Origin: Verrucomicrobiota bacterium
Lineage (GTDB): Bacteria > Verrucomicrobiota > Kiritimatiellia > RFP12 > UBA1067
Assembly (NCBI GenBank): GCA_022704145.1
Contig: JAKJGY010000012.1
Coordinates: 1-45,435, forward strand
Length of the DNA: 45,435 nucleotides
Direction: 5' to 3'
Under the pieces are notes generated by a model. The model had not been told where the DNA came from. It made no database searches and saw only the letters and a list, made by a program, of their open reading frames with translations. The translations under genes and the position numbers were made by a program. This document shows positions 26,537 through 34,523 of this stretch, piece by piece. How positions within the stretch are numbered: the first letter of the stretch is position 1; each line of letters begins with the position of its first letter.

Positions 26537-27355
26537 ATGGAGCTGCGTCATACGTTAGGCTGGCTGCCGGATGTGCCGGACGCGCGCGACGTGCTCTACC
26601 GCACGGTCTTCCGCGTGGCCCGACAAGTTCCCGAGAGGGTCGATCTGCGCGAGGCCTGCTCGCCGGTCGAGGATCAGGGCGAGCTGGGGTCGTGTACGGC
26701 GCAGGCGCTGGCGGGCGCGCTGGAGTTCCTGCAGCTCCGCGCCCTGCCGGAGCGTGAGCGGCGCGCGCGCTACCGCGACCTCAGCCGTCTGTTCATCTAC
26801 TACAACGAACGCGAGGCCATGGGCACGGTCAGGGAGGACTCCGGCGCGATGCTGCGTGTGGGGATCAAGACCCTGGCCCGTCTCGGTGTCTGCCGTGAGG
26901 AGGCCTGGCCGTATGACGTCTCCCGGTTCGCGCGCAAGCCTTTTGACCGGTGTTACAGCGAGGCCCTTGGGCATACGGTCACCGCCTATCAGCGACTGGA
27001 AAGCCTGGCGGAGATGAAGGCCTGCCTGTCGGGCGGCATCCCGTTCGTGTTCGGCTTCTCGGTGTACGAGCATGTCATGAGCCGTGATGTGGAGCGGACC
27101 GGCGTGATCCGCCTGCCGGAGGCGGGCGAGCGCCTGACGGGCGGCCACGCCGTGATGGCGGTCGGTTATGACGAGGCGCGCAGTTGCCTGTTTATCCGTA
27201 ACTCGTGGGGCCGGGGCTGGGGCCTGAAAGGCTACGGCGAGCTGCCCTTCTCCTATCTGACACGGCGTGACCTGTCGGATGACTTCTGGTGCGTGCAGGC
27301 CACGGCAAATGACCGGTACGCGCTCAGGCCGCGGTCCGCGCGCACGCTCGCCTAA
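26537..27355 (+). CDS. papain-like (C1 family) cysteine peptidase
   Basis: A 272-residue protein with the full papain catalytic set: oxyanion Gln47 and Cys53 in EDQGELGSCTAQALAG, His204 in GGHAVMAVGYD, and Asn222 in IRNSWGRGWGLKGYGELP. The N-terminal LGWLPDVPDARD segment is common in bacterial C1A-like proteins. There is no signal peptide and no recognisable inhibitory propeptide, so the protein should be cytoplasmic and made in active form. A GGGGGAGG ribosome site precedes the ATG, 13 bases after the glucuronokinase stop, so it is probably co-transcribed. Its target is unknown; a role in EPS regulation is a guess from position. Confidence 0.85.
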   Translation: MELRHTLGWLPDVPDARDVLYRTVFRVARQVPERVDLREACSPVEDQGELGSCTAQALAGALEFLQLRALPERERRARYRDLSRLFIYYNEREAMGTVREDSGAMLRVGIKTLARLGVCREEAWPYDVSRFARKPFDRCYSEALGHTVTAYQRLESLAEMKACLSGGIPFVFGFSVYEHVMSRDVERTGVIRLPEAGERLTGGHAVMAVGYDEARSCLFIRNSWGRGWGLKGYGELPFSYLTRRDLSDDFWCVQATANDRYALRPRSARTLA

Positions 27356-27393
27356 CGCCATTGTGAGAATTGCGAGAATAGCCCAAGAGCCGA

Positions 27394-27421
27394 TTGCATG
27401 ACGGCCAGAATCTGCTATTAT
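27394..27421 (+). promoter_or_regulatory. candidate promoter upstream of the UDP-glucuronate epimerase gene
   Basis: TTGCAT (27394-27399) and TATTAT (27416-27421) are 16 bases apart, in a locally AT-rich stretch after the peptidase gene. A transcript from here would have a leader of about 95 bases before the preferred TTG start at 27523. It implies a new transcription unit beginning with the epimerase. Confidence 0.45.
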
Positions 27422-27522
27422 CTAAGTGGTTTATCCGTTGTCCGTTGACGACGGTGTGCTGTGATCCTAACTTGCCTCTAAACAGCAACTTGCGACGTGA
27501 TCAGGAGACGTCCTTCCCGACG

Positions 27523-28512
27523 TTGACGGGGACGGAGTCTGCCTGTCGGCGGGTTCTCGTCACCGGCGCCGCCGGTTTTATCGGGTATCACCTCGCCCGG
27601 CGGTTGCTGCACGAAGGCCTCGAAGTCTTCGGTTTCGACAACTTCAACGACTTCTATCCGGTCCGGCTCAAGCGGGATCGGCATGCCCAGTTGGAGCCTC
27701 AGGCCGGGTACCGCTGGCTGGGTGCGGAGCTGGCAGACCGCTCAGCGCTGGCGGAGGTCTTCCGCTCGTTTGAGCCCGATTGCGTGGTGCATCTGGCGGC
27801 GCAGGCGAACGTGCGACACTCGCTCGTCGACCCCTACACGTTCCAGCGCTCCAACATCGAAGGCTTCCTGAACGTGCTGGAGTGTTGCCGCCATGCGGCG
27901 CGGCGCCCGCGCCTGCTCTACGCCTCGTCCTCGTCGGTCTATGGCGCGCGCGCGCAGCAGCCCTTCTCCGAAGCGCAGCGGACGGACACGCCGATCAGCC
28001 TGTATGCGGCGACCAAGCGTGCCAACGAGCTGATGGCCCACGCCTACAGTCAGCTTTACGGTATACAGGCGATCGGCGTGCGGCTGTTCACCGTGTACGG
28101 GCCTTGGGGCCGTCCGGACATGGCCTACTGGCTGTTCGCGGAGGCGCTGCGGCAGGGCCGCCCGATCACGCTGTTCAATCGCGGCGAGATGCGGCGCGAC
28201 TTCACCTATGTCGACGATGCGGTCGAAGGCCTGTTCCGTTGCGTGCGCGCGGGCGGACTGGGCCGTTACGAGATCTTCAATCTGGGCAGCGGGCGGGCTG
28301 AGCCGCTGACGGCGCTGGTGGCGCTGCTCGCGCGCGAGCTGGGCGTGGCGCAGCCCGCGCTGGAGCTGCGCCCGCTGCCGGACGGCGATGTCGAGGAGAC
28401 CTGCGCCAGCATCGACCGGCTGCGCGCCGCGGTCGGCTACGAGCCGGTCACGACGCTGGACACCGGTGTTCCAAGATTCGCGGCCTGGTTTAAGGAATAT
28501 CAGGGTTTGTAG
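27523..28512 (+). CDS. UDP-glucuronate 4-epimerase (NAD-dependent epimerase/dehydratase)
   Basis: Extended short-chain dehydrogenase predicted to interconvert UDP-glucuronate and UDP-galacturonate. It shows VLVTGAAGFIGYHLA, FDNFNDFYPVRLKR and HLAAQANVRHSL, the catalytic SSSSVYG with YAATKRANE, and VYGPWGRPDMA with GEMRRDFTYVDDAVEG, the last two typical of UDP-glucuronate epimerases. The start is uncertain. The frame stays open upstream to 27394, but that part overlaps a likely promoter and does not look like protein. The TTG at 27523 lies eight codons before the first beta strand, with AGGAG 15 bases upstream, longer than ideal. It links the upstream glucuronate-activating enzymes to the dehydrogenase downstream. 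Confidence 0.85.
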   Translation: MTGTESACRRVLVTGAAGFIGYHLARRLLHEGLEVFGFDNFNDFYPVRLKRDRHAQLEPQAGYRWLGAELADRSALAEVFRSFEPDCVVHLAAQANVRHSLVDPYTFQRSNIEGFLNVLECCRHAARRPRLLYASSSSVYGARAQQPFSEAQRTDTPISLYAATKRANELMAHAYSQLYGIQAIGVRLFTVYGPWGRPDMAYWLFAEALRQGRPITLFNRGEMRRDFTYVDDAVEGLFRCVRAGGLGRYEIFNLGSGRAEPLTALVALLARELGVAQPALELRPLPDGDVEETCASIDRLRAAVGYEPVTTLDTGVPRFAAWFKEYQGL

Positions 28513-28569
28513 ATCGTCCGCTTACCCAACGGTATGCGAATGACGAGATCTTCAAAGGAGATGAAAGAA

Positions 28570-29880
28570 GTGCAAAACACGGTAAAATCTGCTGATGTAT
28601 GCGTGGCCATTGTCGGCCTGGGCTATGTCGGGCTGCCGCTGGCGTTACAGTTCTCGCGCTCCGGGGCGCGGGTGGTCGGTATCGATATTGACCGCTCCAA
28701 GGTGGACGCGCTGCGCGAGGGGCGCTCGTATATCAAGCACATCGCGGATGAGTCGATCCGCGAGCAGACGGGGGCGGGGCACTTCTCCGTGACCACGGAC
28801 TTCTCGGTGGTCACCGGCGTGGATGCGGTGATCATCTGCGTGCCGACGCCGCTCAACAAGAATCGCGAGCCGGACATCTCGTATATCGTGGATACCGGCA
28901 AGCAGCTCGCGCCCCATCTGCGCAAGGGCGTGCTCGTCGCGCTGGAGTCCTCGACCTATCCGGGCACGACCGACGAGGACTTGCGCGCGGTGCTGGAGGC
29001 GGGCTCGGGGCTGAAGGCGGGCGTCGATTTCGCGCTCGCCTTCTCGCCGGAGCGCGAGGATCCGGGCAACCCGCAGAGCGTGGTGGCCACGATCCCCAAG
29101 GTGGTCGGCGGCTATACGCCCGCCTGTCTCCAGCGGGCGCAGGAGATCTACGGCATCGCCATCCGGACGCTGGTGCCGGTCTCCTCCTGTCGCGCGGCCG
29201 AGGCCACGAAGCTGATGGAGAACATCTTCCGTTGCGTCAACATCGCGCTGGTGAACGAGCTCAAGGTCGTCTACGCCGCGATGGGCATCGACGTCTGGGA
29301 GGTGATCAACGCCGCTAAGACCAAGCCTTTCGGGTTTATGCCGTTTTATCCTGGTCCGGGGCTGGGCGGCCACTGTATCCCGATCGATCCGTTCTACCTG
29401 ACGTGGAAGGCGCGCGAGTATGGCGAGTCGACGCGTTTCATTGAGCTGGCCGGCGAGATTAACACCAAGATGCCCGAGCATGTGGTACATTGCGTCTCAC
29501 ACGCGCTGAATCACTTCAAGAAGCCGCTATACGGCAGCAAGGTGTTGGTGCTGGGGCTCGCCTACAAGGCGAATGTGGACGATGACCGCGAGTCGCCGAG
29601 CTATGTGCTGATGGAGTTGCTGAAGCAGCATGGCGCGGAGGTGTCGTACCATGATCCCTATGTGCCGGTGATCCGGATGACGCGTGAGCATCCGCAGTGG
29701 GCGGGAACCTGTTCGGTCGTCTGGAGCCAGGAGGTGATCGCGTCGTATGACTGCGTGCTGATCGCGACGGCCCATGCCAGTGTGGACTACAGGCAACTCG
29801 CGGAGTGGGCGGCGCTGATTGTCGATACGCGGAACGCGATGCCGTTCGTCACGGTATCGCCGCGTTACGTGAAGGCCTAG
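28570..29880 (+). CDS. nucleotide-sugar 6-dehydrogenase (WbpA/TviB-like)
   Basis: NAD-dependent enzyme that oxidises C6 of a UDP-hexose to the uronic acid. About 436 residues, in three parts: an NAD domain (VAIVGLGYVGLPLA), a central helix domain and a C-terminal UDP-binding domain (VLGLAYKANVDDDRESPS). The catalytic Cys is in GLGGHCIPIDPFYLTWK. That wording and CVPTPLNKNREPDISY are closest to the UDP-GlcNAc/ManNAc dehydrogenases WbpA and TviB rather than the GGSCFPKD class, so a UDP-HexNAc substrate is likelier than UDP-glucose. GTG 28570 is chosen because AAAGGAG lies nine bases upstream. ATG codons at 28561 (touching the ribosome site) and 28534 are alternatives. Confidence 0.9.
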   Translation: MQNTVKSADVCVAIVGLGYVGLPLALQFSRSGARVVGIDIDRSKVDALREGRSYIKHIADESIREQTGAGHFSVTTDFSVVTGVDAVIICVPTPLNKNREPDISYIVDTGKQLAPHLRKGVLVALESSTYPGTTDEDLRAVLEAGSGLKAGVDFALAFSPEREDPGNPQSVVATIPKVVGGYTPACLQRAQEIYGIAIRTLVPVSSCRAAEATKLMENIFRCVNIALVNELKVVYAAMGIDVWEVINAAKTKPFGFMPFYPGPGLGGHCIPIDPFYLTWKAREYGESTRFIELAGEINTKMPEHVVHCVSHALNHFKKPLYGSKVLVLGLAYKANVDDDRESPSYVLMELLKQHGAEVSYHDPYVPVIRMTREHPQWAGTCSVVWSQEVIASYDCVLIATAHASVDYRQLAEWAALIVDTRNAMPFVTVSPRYVKA

Positions 29881-29932
29881 CGTTTGCGGTGTGGCGTGCG
29901 GCGGGTGTCGTCCTCCCGTGTCGTGACCGAGC

Positions 29933-30808
29933 ATGAACCTCGTCCTCCCGTATACCCTGAAGAAATGCGTTGCGGAATGTCTGATGCCGGTGCCGTTGGC
30001 TGTCGGACTTTTCGTGCTCGGGTGGGCCGTCTCGAAGTTCACGCGTTTTGCGCGTCTGGGCAAGTGGATCAAGGGCTTGTCCGCCGTTCTCGGCCTGGCC
30101 TTCGCGTGTGGCTGGGGCGGCGGGTTCTTATACCGCCTCGAGCGGCTGTATCCGCCGTTAGAGGCCGACGCGTCCACGTGCGAGGCTCTCAAAGGCTGCG
30201 ACATCCTGGTGCTGGGGCAGGGCATGGAGGCGGGTTCGGATCTGCCTTTGCGTTACCGTAACAACGCGGTGTTCCAGCAGAGGTTACTGGAGGGCGTCCG
30301 GCTCACGCGTGCGATCCCCGGCAGCCGCGTGCTCGTCTCGATGGCGGGCGGGGCGGTGGCGGAAGACAAGGAGCGGTTCTTGAGCGAGTACGCCCTTACG
30401 GTGGGGTTGCCGCGTGAACGCCTCGTGCCGGTCTTCGGGGCGCGGGACACCTCAGAGGAGGCGCAGCGGCTGCTGGCGCGGGCTCGCACCAACCGGGTGG
30501 TGGTGGCGACCTCGGCGGCGCACATGCCGCGCGCGGTCCGGATCCTGCAGAAGCACGGCGCGGATCCGGTTGCGGCGCCGTGCGACTACATCTGGGCCCG
30601 GCCGCGCGAGCGGAAGCTCTCGCTCCGGGGTTTTCCGCGGCCCTCCGTGGGGGGGCTGGAGGTGGCGCGGCGCGCGCAGTATGAGCGGTTGGGGCTGTGG
30701 TACGAGGCGCTCTCCTCGTGCCCGGTGAAGGCGCGGGAGTCGTGCCCCGTCGAGGCGGGTCTGCGGCACGAGCGGGCGGGCGACACGCGAAAAAGAACGG
30801 AACCATGA
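29933..30808 (+). CDS. YdcF/SanA/ElyC family (DUF218) membrane protein
   Basis: A 291-residue inner-membrane protein. Two hydrophobic helices near the N-terminus (about 18-35 and 46-64) precede a DUF218 domain with CDILVLGQGM, YRNNAVFQQRLLEGVRL, LVSMAGGAV and the conserved VVATSAAHMPRAVRILQKHG segment. Family members in E. coli (SanA, ElyC, YdcF) influence envelope barrier function and lipid-carrier-dependent steps, but their chemistry is not settled. The polar C-terminal tail is long and low in complexity. Its stop overlaps the flippase start (ATGA), so a coupled role in lipid-linked glycan handling is plausible. Confidence 0.82.
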   Translation: MNLVLPYTLKKCVAECLMPVPLAVGLFVLGWAVSKFTRFARLGKWIKGLSAVLGLAFACGWGGGFLYRLERLYPPLEADASTCEALKGCDILVLGQGMEAGSDLPLRYRNNAVFQQRLLEGVRLTRAIPGSRVLVSMAGGAVAEDKERFLSEYALTVGLPRERLVPVFGARDTSEEAQRLLARARTNRVVVATSAAHMPRAVRILQKHGADPVAAPCDYIWARPRERKLSLRGFPRPSVGGLEVARRAQYERLGLWYEALSSCPVKARESCPVEAGLRHERAGDTRKRTEP

Positions 30809-32355
30809 CAGCCTCACAACGCATTATCGTCAACACGTTGGCCACGTACGGGCGTACGGTCTTCTCGATGGCGCTCGGACTCTTTAGCAGCCGCTGGGTG
30901 CTGCACACGCTCGGCCCGGTGGATTATGGCCTGATGGCTGTCGTCGGGAGCCTGATCACCTTCATCACATTCTTGAATGGCGTGACCGCCAACTCGTGTG
31001 CGCGGTTCTTCGCCCTTTCCATCGGCAAAGGCGACGCCGAGGAGACGAAGCGGTGGTTCAACGCGGCCCTGTCGATCCATACGGTCCTGCCCTCCGTCCT
31101 GACGCTGCTCGGATGGCCTGCGGGCGAGTGGTGCCTCGCGCATTTCCTGAATATCCCGCCCGCGCGCCTGGCCACCGCCACCTGGGTGTTCCGCCTCTCG
31201 CTCATCTCGGCGCTGTGGGGGATGATCACCACGCCCTACCAGGGGATGTTTACCGCCAAGCAGAGGATCTATGAGATGTCGGTCTGGGGGATCGTACAGA
31301 CACTCATTTCGTTTGGCCTGGCATACGCGCTCACCCTCTATCGCGGCGACTGCTGGCTGCTCTATAGCGCCGGGACCGTGGGCATCATGGTGGGTGTCGG
31401 GTTCCTTCAGGTCTTGCGGGCGCAGAAACTCTATGTGGAGTGCCACATCGACTTCTCCCAGTGGTGGAACTGGAGCCGTATCCGGCAGGTCACCTCATTT
31501 TCGGGTTGGCAACTGTTCGGTTCGGTCGGGACTATCCTGCGGGGGCAGGGCACCGCAGTCTTGCTCAACAAGTATTTTAACCCCGCACAGTTCGCTTACG
31601 TCAACGCCTCCTACTCCCTTGGCAATACGGTCTCCGGCTATACCCAGACGCTCGCCACCGCCTTGCAGGGCGCGTTTACGCCTGAGATCACAGCCACGGA
31701 GGGCCGCGGCGACCGCTCACGCATGCTGCACCTCTCGAACCGGGCGTCGAAGTTCGGCACCTGGCTGATCCTGCTGATCGCGATCCCCCTGTTGCTGGAG
31801 ATCGACGGTCTGCTCGTGCTCTGGCTGAAGACCCCTCCGGAACTGACCGCCGTCTTCTGCCGCCTGATCATCATCCAGTTCCTCATCGAGCGCCTGACCT
31901 TCGGCCACATGGTCGCGGTCAGCGCGGTCGGCCGGATCGCCGGGTATCAGATGATGCTCGGAGGCCTGCTGATCCTGACGCTGCCGATCGCCTGGCTCTT
32001 CCTCCTTCTCGGCTACCCGGCGCCTTCTGTGGCCTGGGCTTTTATCATTACGGCCTCGGGCCTCTCGATCGGGCGGGTGCTGTTCGCCAAGACGTTGGTC
32101 GGCGCGATGCCTTCTGACTGGATCAAGGCGGTGCTGGCGCCCTGTCTGCTGGTCTTCGCGGTCGGCATGGCGCTCGGGAGCCTCAGCCGCGCGGCTTACG
32201 GGCCGTTCTCCTTTTTCAGGCTCTGCGTGGTCACGGCGGTCACTACGGCCTCGTGGGGGCTGCTGGGCTGGCTGGCGGTTCTCGACCGGTCCGAGAAGAC
32301 TTATTTCGTGGTGCATCTGACCAAGCTGGCGGGCCGGCTGCAGCGCGCGGCCTAG
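30805..32355 (+). CDS. polysaccharide flippase (Wzx-like, MOP superfamily)
   Basis: A 516-residue polytopic membrane protein with about 12-14 hydrophobic helices, predicted to move undecaprenyl-linked repeat units across the inner membrane. The N-terminus has the family pattern RIIVNTLATYGRTVFSMALG with SSRWVLHTLGPVDYGLMAVVG; a central loop includes FNPAQFAYVNASYSLGNTV. The ATG at 30805 is chosen because it overlaps the preceding stop by four bases and starts directly before helix 1; the longer upstream frame has no membrane or family features. It is the only flippase in the window and should serve the whole locus. Confidence 0.87.
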   Translation: MTASQRIIVNTLATYGRTVFSMALGLFSSRWVLHTLGPVDYGLMAVVGSLITFITFLNGVTANSCARFFALSIGKGDAEETKRWFNAALSIHTVLPSVLTLLGWPAGEWCLAHFLNIPPARLATATWVFRLSLISALWGMITTPYQGMFTAKQRIYEMSVWGIVQTLISFGLAYALTLYRGDCWLLYSAGTVGIMVGVGFLQVLRAQKLYVECHIDFSQWWNWSRIRQVTSFSGWQLFGSVGTILRGQGTAVLLNKYFNPAQFAYVNASYSLGNTVSGYTQTLATALQGAFTPEITATEGRGDRSRMLHLSNRASKFGTWLILLIAIPLLLEIDGLLVLWLKTPPELTAVFCRLIIIQFLIERLTFGHMVAVSAVGRIAGYQMMLGGLLILTLPIAWLFLLLGYPAPSVAWAFIITASGLSIGRVLFAKTLVGAMPSDWIKAVLAPCLLVFAVGMALGSLSRAAYGPFSFFRLCVVTAVTTASWGLLGWLAVLDRSEKTYFVVHLTKLAGRLQRAA

Positions 32356-32375
32356 GCGGACGAGGAGGATAGACT

Positions 32376-33407
32376 ATGGGATTCTTACGGAGGCTCATCA
32401 GGCGGCTTCTGCCTGCGGCGTGGGTGCGGGAGTACCGTACGCGTGCGGACAGGAAGGCCTGTGAGGCGGTGTTCGCCTATGACGCGAAGCGGTTCTATGA
32501 CAACTCGATGGAGTCGGCCTGCGAGGATGACCGGCGACTGCTGACGCGGATCAGCAAACGGGCGCACGTCCTCGAAAAAGGCCTGGCGATGCCCGAGATG
32601 CGGCCTGGCTTCGGGCAGGCGAATCTCATGGCCCTGATCGACGATATCGAGAAAGGCCTGGGTTCGGCGGAGAAGGACTCCTGTCTCCTTCGTGAGGCGG
32701 TGGCCGCCGTGGCGGAGTACCGGACGGCCCATGAGCGCGCGCGGCATGCGCTCGAGCAGGCCCTGGCGGCCAAGATCGAGGGTCTTTTGGCGCGCTACAG
32801 CGCCGCCCCCTCAGAACAGCCTGAGATGACGCGGCAACAGTACTTCGCGCATGTCGGCGCCCCTTTCGACGTCTTCTCGGCATCACGCCACTCGTTCCGC
32901 CAGTTCGAGGGCGCGGTGGAGGTCGAGCAGATCCGGCGCGCGGTCGCCTTGGCGAACCAGGCGCCCTCCGCGTGCAACCGGCAGCCCTGGAAGGTCCATC
33001 TGGTCACAGACCGCGAGAACGTCCAGCGGTGCCTGGCGCTGCAGAACGGGAACCGCGGGTTCGGCCATCGGGTCGACAAGCTGCTGGTCCTGACCGTCGA
33101 TCAGCGTACCGTCTGGCTGCCGGAGCGCCGCGACCTGTATACGAACGGGGGCATCTACCTCATGAACCTGTGTTATGCGCTCCATTTCTACCAGGTGGCG
33201 CACTGCATCCTGAACTGGTCGGCGCCCTACCAGCCCGCGAATCCTCGCGAGCCTTTCCCGGACGACCTCAAGCTGCGGGGCCTGCTGGGGATATCCGAGC
33301 CTGAGGTGGTCATCGCGATGGTCGCGTGCGGCGGCGTCCCCGAGGTGTTCCGGCTCACGCAGTCGCCGCGGTTGCCAGTGGATCAGACGCTGGTGGTGCA
33401 CACATGA
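32376..33407 (+). CDS. nitroreductase family protein with long N-terminal extension
   Basis: A 343-residue protein. The C-terminal half (from about 167) is an FMN-binding nitroreductase domain with SRHSFRQF (about 170-177), NQAPSACNRQPWKVHLV and TNGGIYLMNLCYALH. The first 165 residues are basic at the start, then helical and charged, and match no domain I can name. Nitroreductase-like genes occur beside polysaccharide pyruvyltransferase genes in capsule loci of other bacteria. Here the stop overlaps the pyruvyltransferase start by four bases. Its substrate is unknown; it may act on a glycan precursor or on a redox cofactor. Confidence 0.8.
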   Translation: MGFLRRLIRRLLPAAWVREYRTRADRKACEAVFAYDAKRFYDNSMESACEDDRRLLTRISKRAHVLEKGLAMPEMRPGFGQANLMALIDDIEKGLGSAEKDSCLLREAVAAVAEYRTAHERARHALEQALAAKIEGLLARYSAAPSEQPEMTRQQYFAHVGAPFDVFSASRHSFRQFEGAVEVEQIRRAVALANQAPSACNRQPWKVHLVTDRENVQRCLALQNGNRGFGHRVDKLLVLTVDQRTVWLPERRDLYTNGGIYLMNLCYALHFYQVAHCILNWSAPYQPANPREPFPDDLKLRGLLGISEPEVVIAMVACGGVPEVFRLTQSPRLPVDQTLVVHT

Positions 33408-34498
33408 AGATCGGGATCGTCACCGTCCATCGGGCGCACAATTGCGGCGCCATGCTCCAGGCGCTCGCGCTGCAGCAGGCCCTGCGCCGCATCGGGCACG
33501 CGCCCGAGCTGGTCGAGGCCAATACGATCGGCGAGGGGAAGGTCTTCCCTGACTGCCCCCGCGCCTGGCGCCTGTGGCCGTACTACCTCAAGAACCTGCT
33601 GCTTTCGCTCGGCCTTCGGGCGGTCAAGATCCGGCTGTTCAAGCGGTTCCTGCGCCACCTCGCGCTGTCCAGGCGGTTCGGCTCGGCGGACGAGATCCCC
33701 GAGCAGGAGTACGACGCGTTCATCGTCGGCAGCGACCAGGTCTGGAATTTCGATATTGTCAAGGATACCCGTCTCTTTCTGCTCGACTTCTGCAAGGACG
33801 ACGCGAAAAGGCTGTCCTATGCCGCAAGCTTCGGGCTGTCCCAGATCCCGGCCGACTGGGTCGGGCGGTTGCGGGGTGCGCTCACGCGTTACCGGGCGAT
33901 CACCGTCAGGGAAGACCGCGCGGCCGAGCTGGTCGAGTCCCTCACAGGCGCCAAGCCGCCGGTCGTCGTGGATCCGACGCTCCTGCTGGAGGCCTCCGAC
34001 TATCTTCCCTACGAGGCGCCGCGGCTGGTCCGCGGGCCGTACGTGCTGGTCTACAGTATCGGCGCGGCTCCGGCCTACATGCTGAAGATCGGCAGGCAGC
34101 TCGCGCGTGAGCGCAAGTGCCGGCTGGTCTATGTGAACGCGACCAGTTTCGGCAGTTGGCTGCGGGTGCTGGGCGAATACCAGCTCATCGCGCCCGACCG
34201 CTTCCTCAGCTTCATCAGGCACGCCGAGTGTGTCGTCTGCACCTCCTATCATGCGACGATCTTCTCGATCCATTATCGGCGGCCCTTCCTCACCGTACTG
34301 CCGCTGCACTCGCAGGTGACCTCGCGGCTGACCTCGCTGCTGAACCGCCTGGGGCTCTCCGGGCACCTTCTCAAGGAGGGGGAGCCGACGGACGGTGCCG
34401 GAGCGCGGCTGGAGGCGCCTTTCGACGAGGTGCACGCGCGAATCGCGGCTCTGCGGGCGGAGTCGGTCGAGCGTCTGAAGGCCATGACCAGCCGGTGA
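33404..34498 (+). CDS. polysaccharide pyruvyltransferase family protein
   Basis: A 364-residue enzyme predicted to transfer a pyruvate ketal from phosphoenolpyruvate to a sugar of the repeat unit. Family landmarks are the N-terminal GIVTVHRAHNCGAMLQALALQ, the VGSDQVWNFD segment, SYAASFG and DPTLLL. Toward the end come LSFIRHAECVVCTSYHATIFSI and the FLTVL strand. The start (ATG 33404) overlaps the nitroreductase stop (ATGA) and directly precedes the first strand. Pyruvylation would add negative charge to the polymer. Some relatives may carry out other transfers, so the exact reaction is inferred. Confidence 0.85.
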   Translation: MKIGIVTVHRAHNCGAMLQALALQQALRRIGHAPELVEANTIGEGKVFPDCPRAWRLWPYYLKNLLLSLGLRAVKIRLFKRFLRHLALSRRFGSADEIPEQEYDAFIVGSDQVWNFDIVKDTRLFLLDFCKDDAKRLSYAASFGLSQIPADWVGRLRGALTRYRAITVREDRAAELVESLTGAKPPVVVDPTLLLEASDYLPYEAPRLVRGPYVLVYSIGAAPAYMLKIGRQLARERKCRLVYVNATSFGSWLRVLGEYQLIAPDRFLSFIRHAECVVCTSYHATIFSIHYRRPFLTVLPLHSQVTSRLTSLLNRLGLSGHLLKEGEPTDGAGARLEAPFDEVHARIAALRAESVERLKAMTSR

Positions 34499-34523
34499 GC
34501 GGCGCGGAGGGCGACGGAGGATT

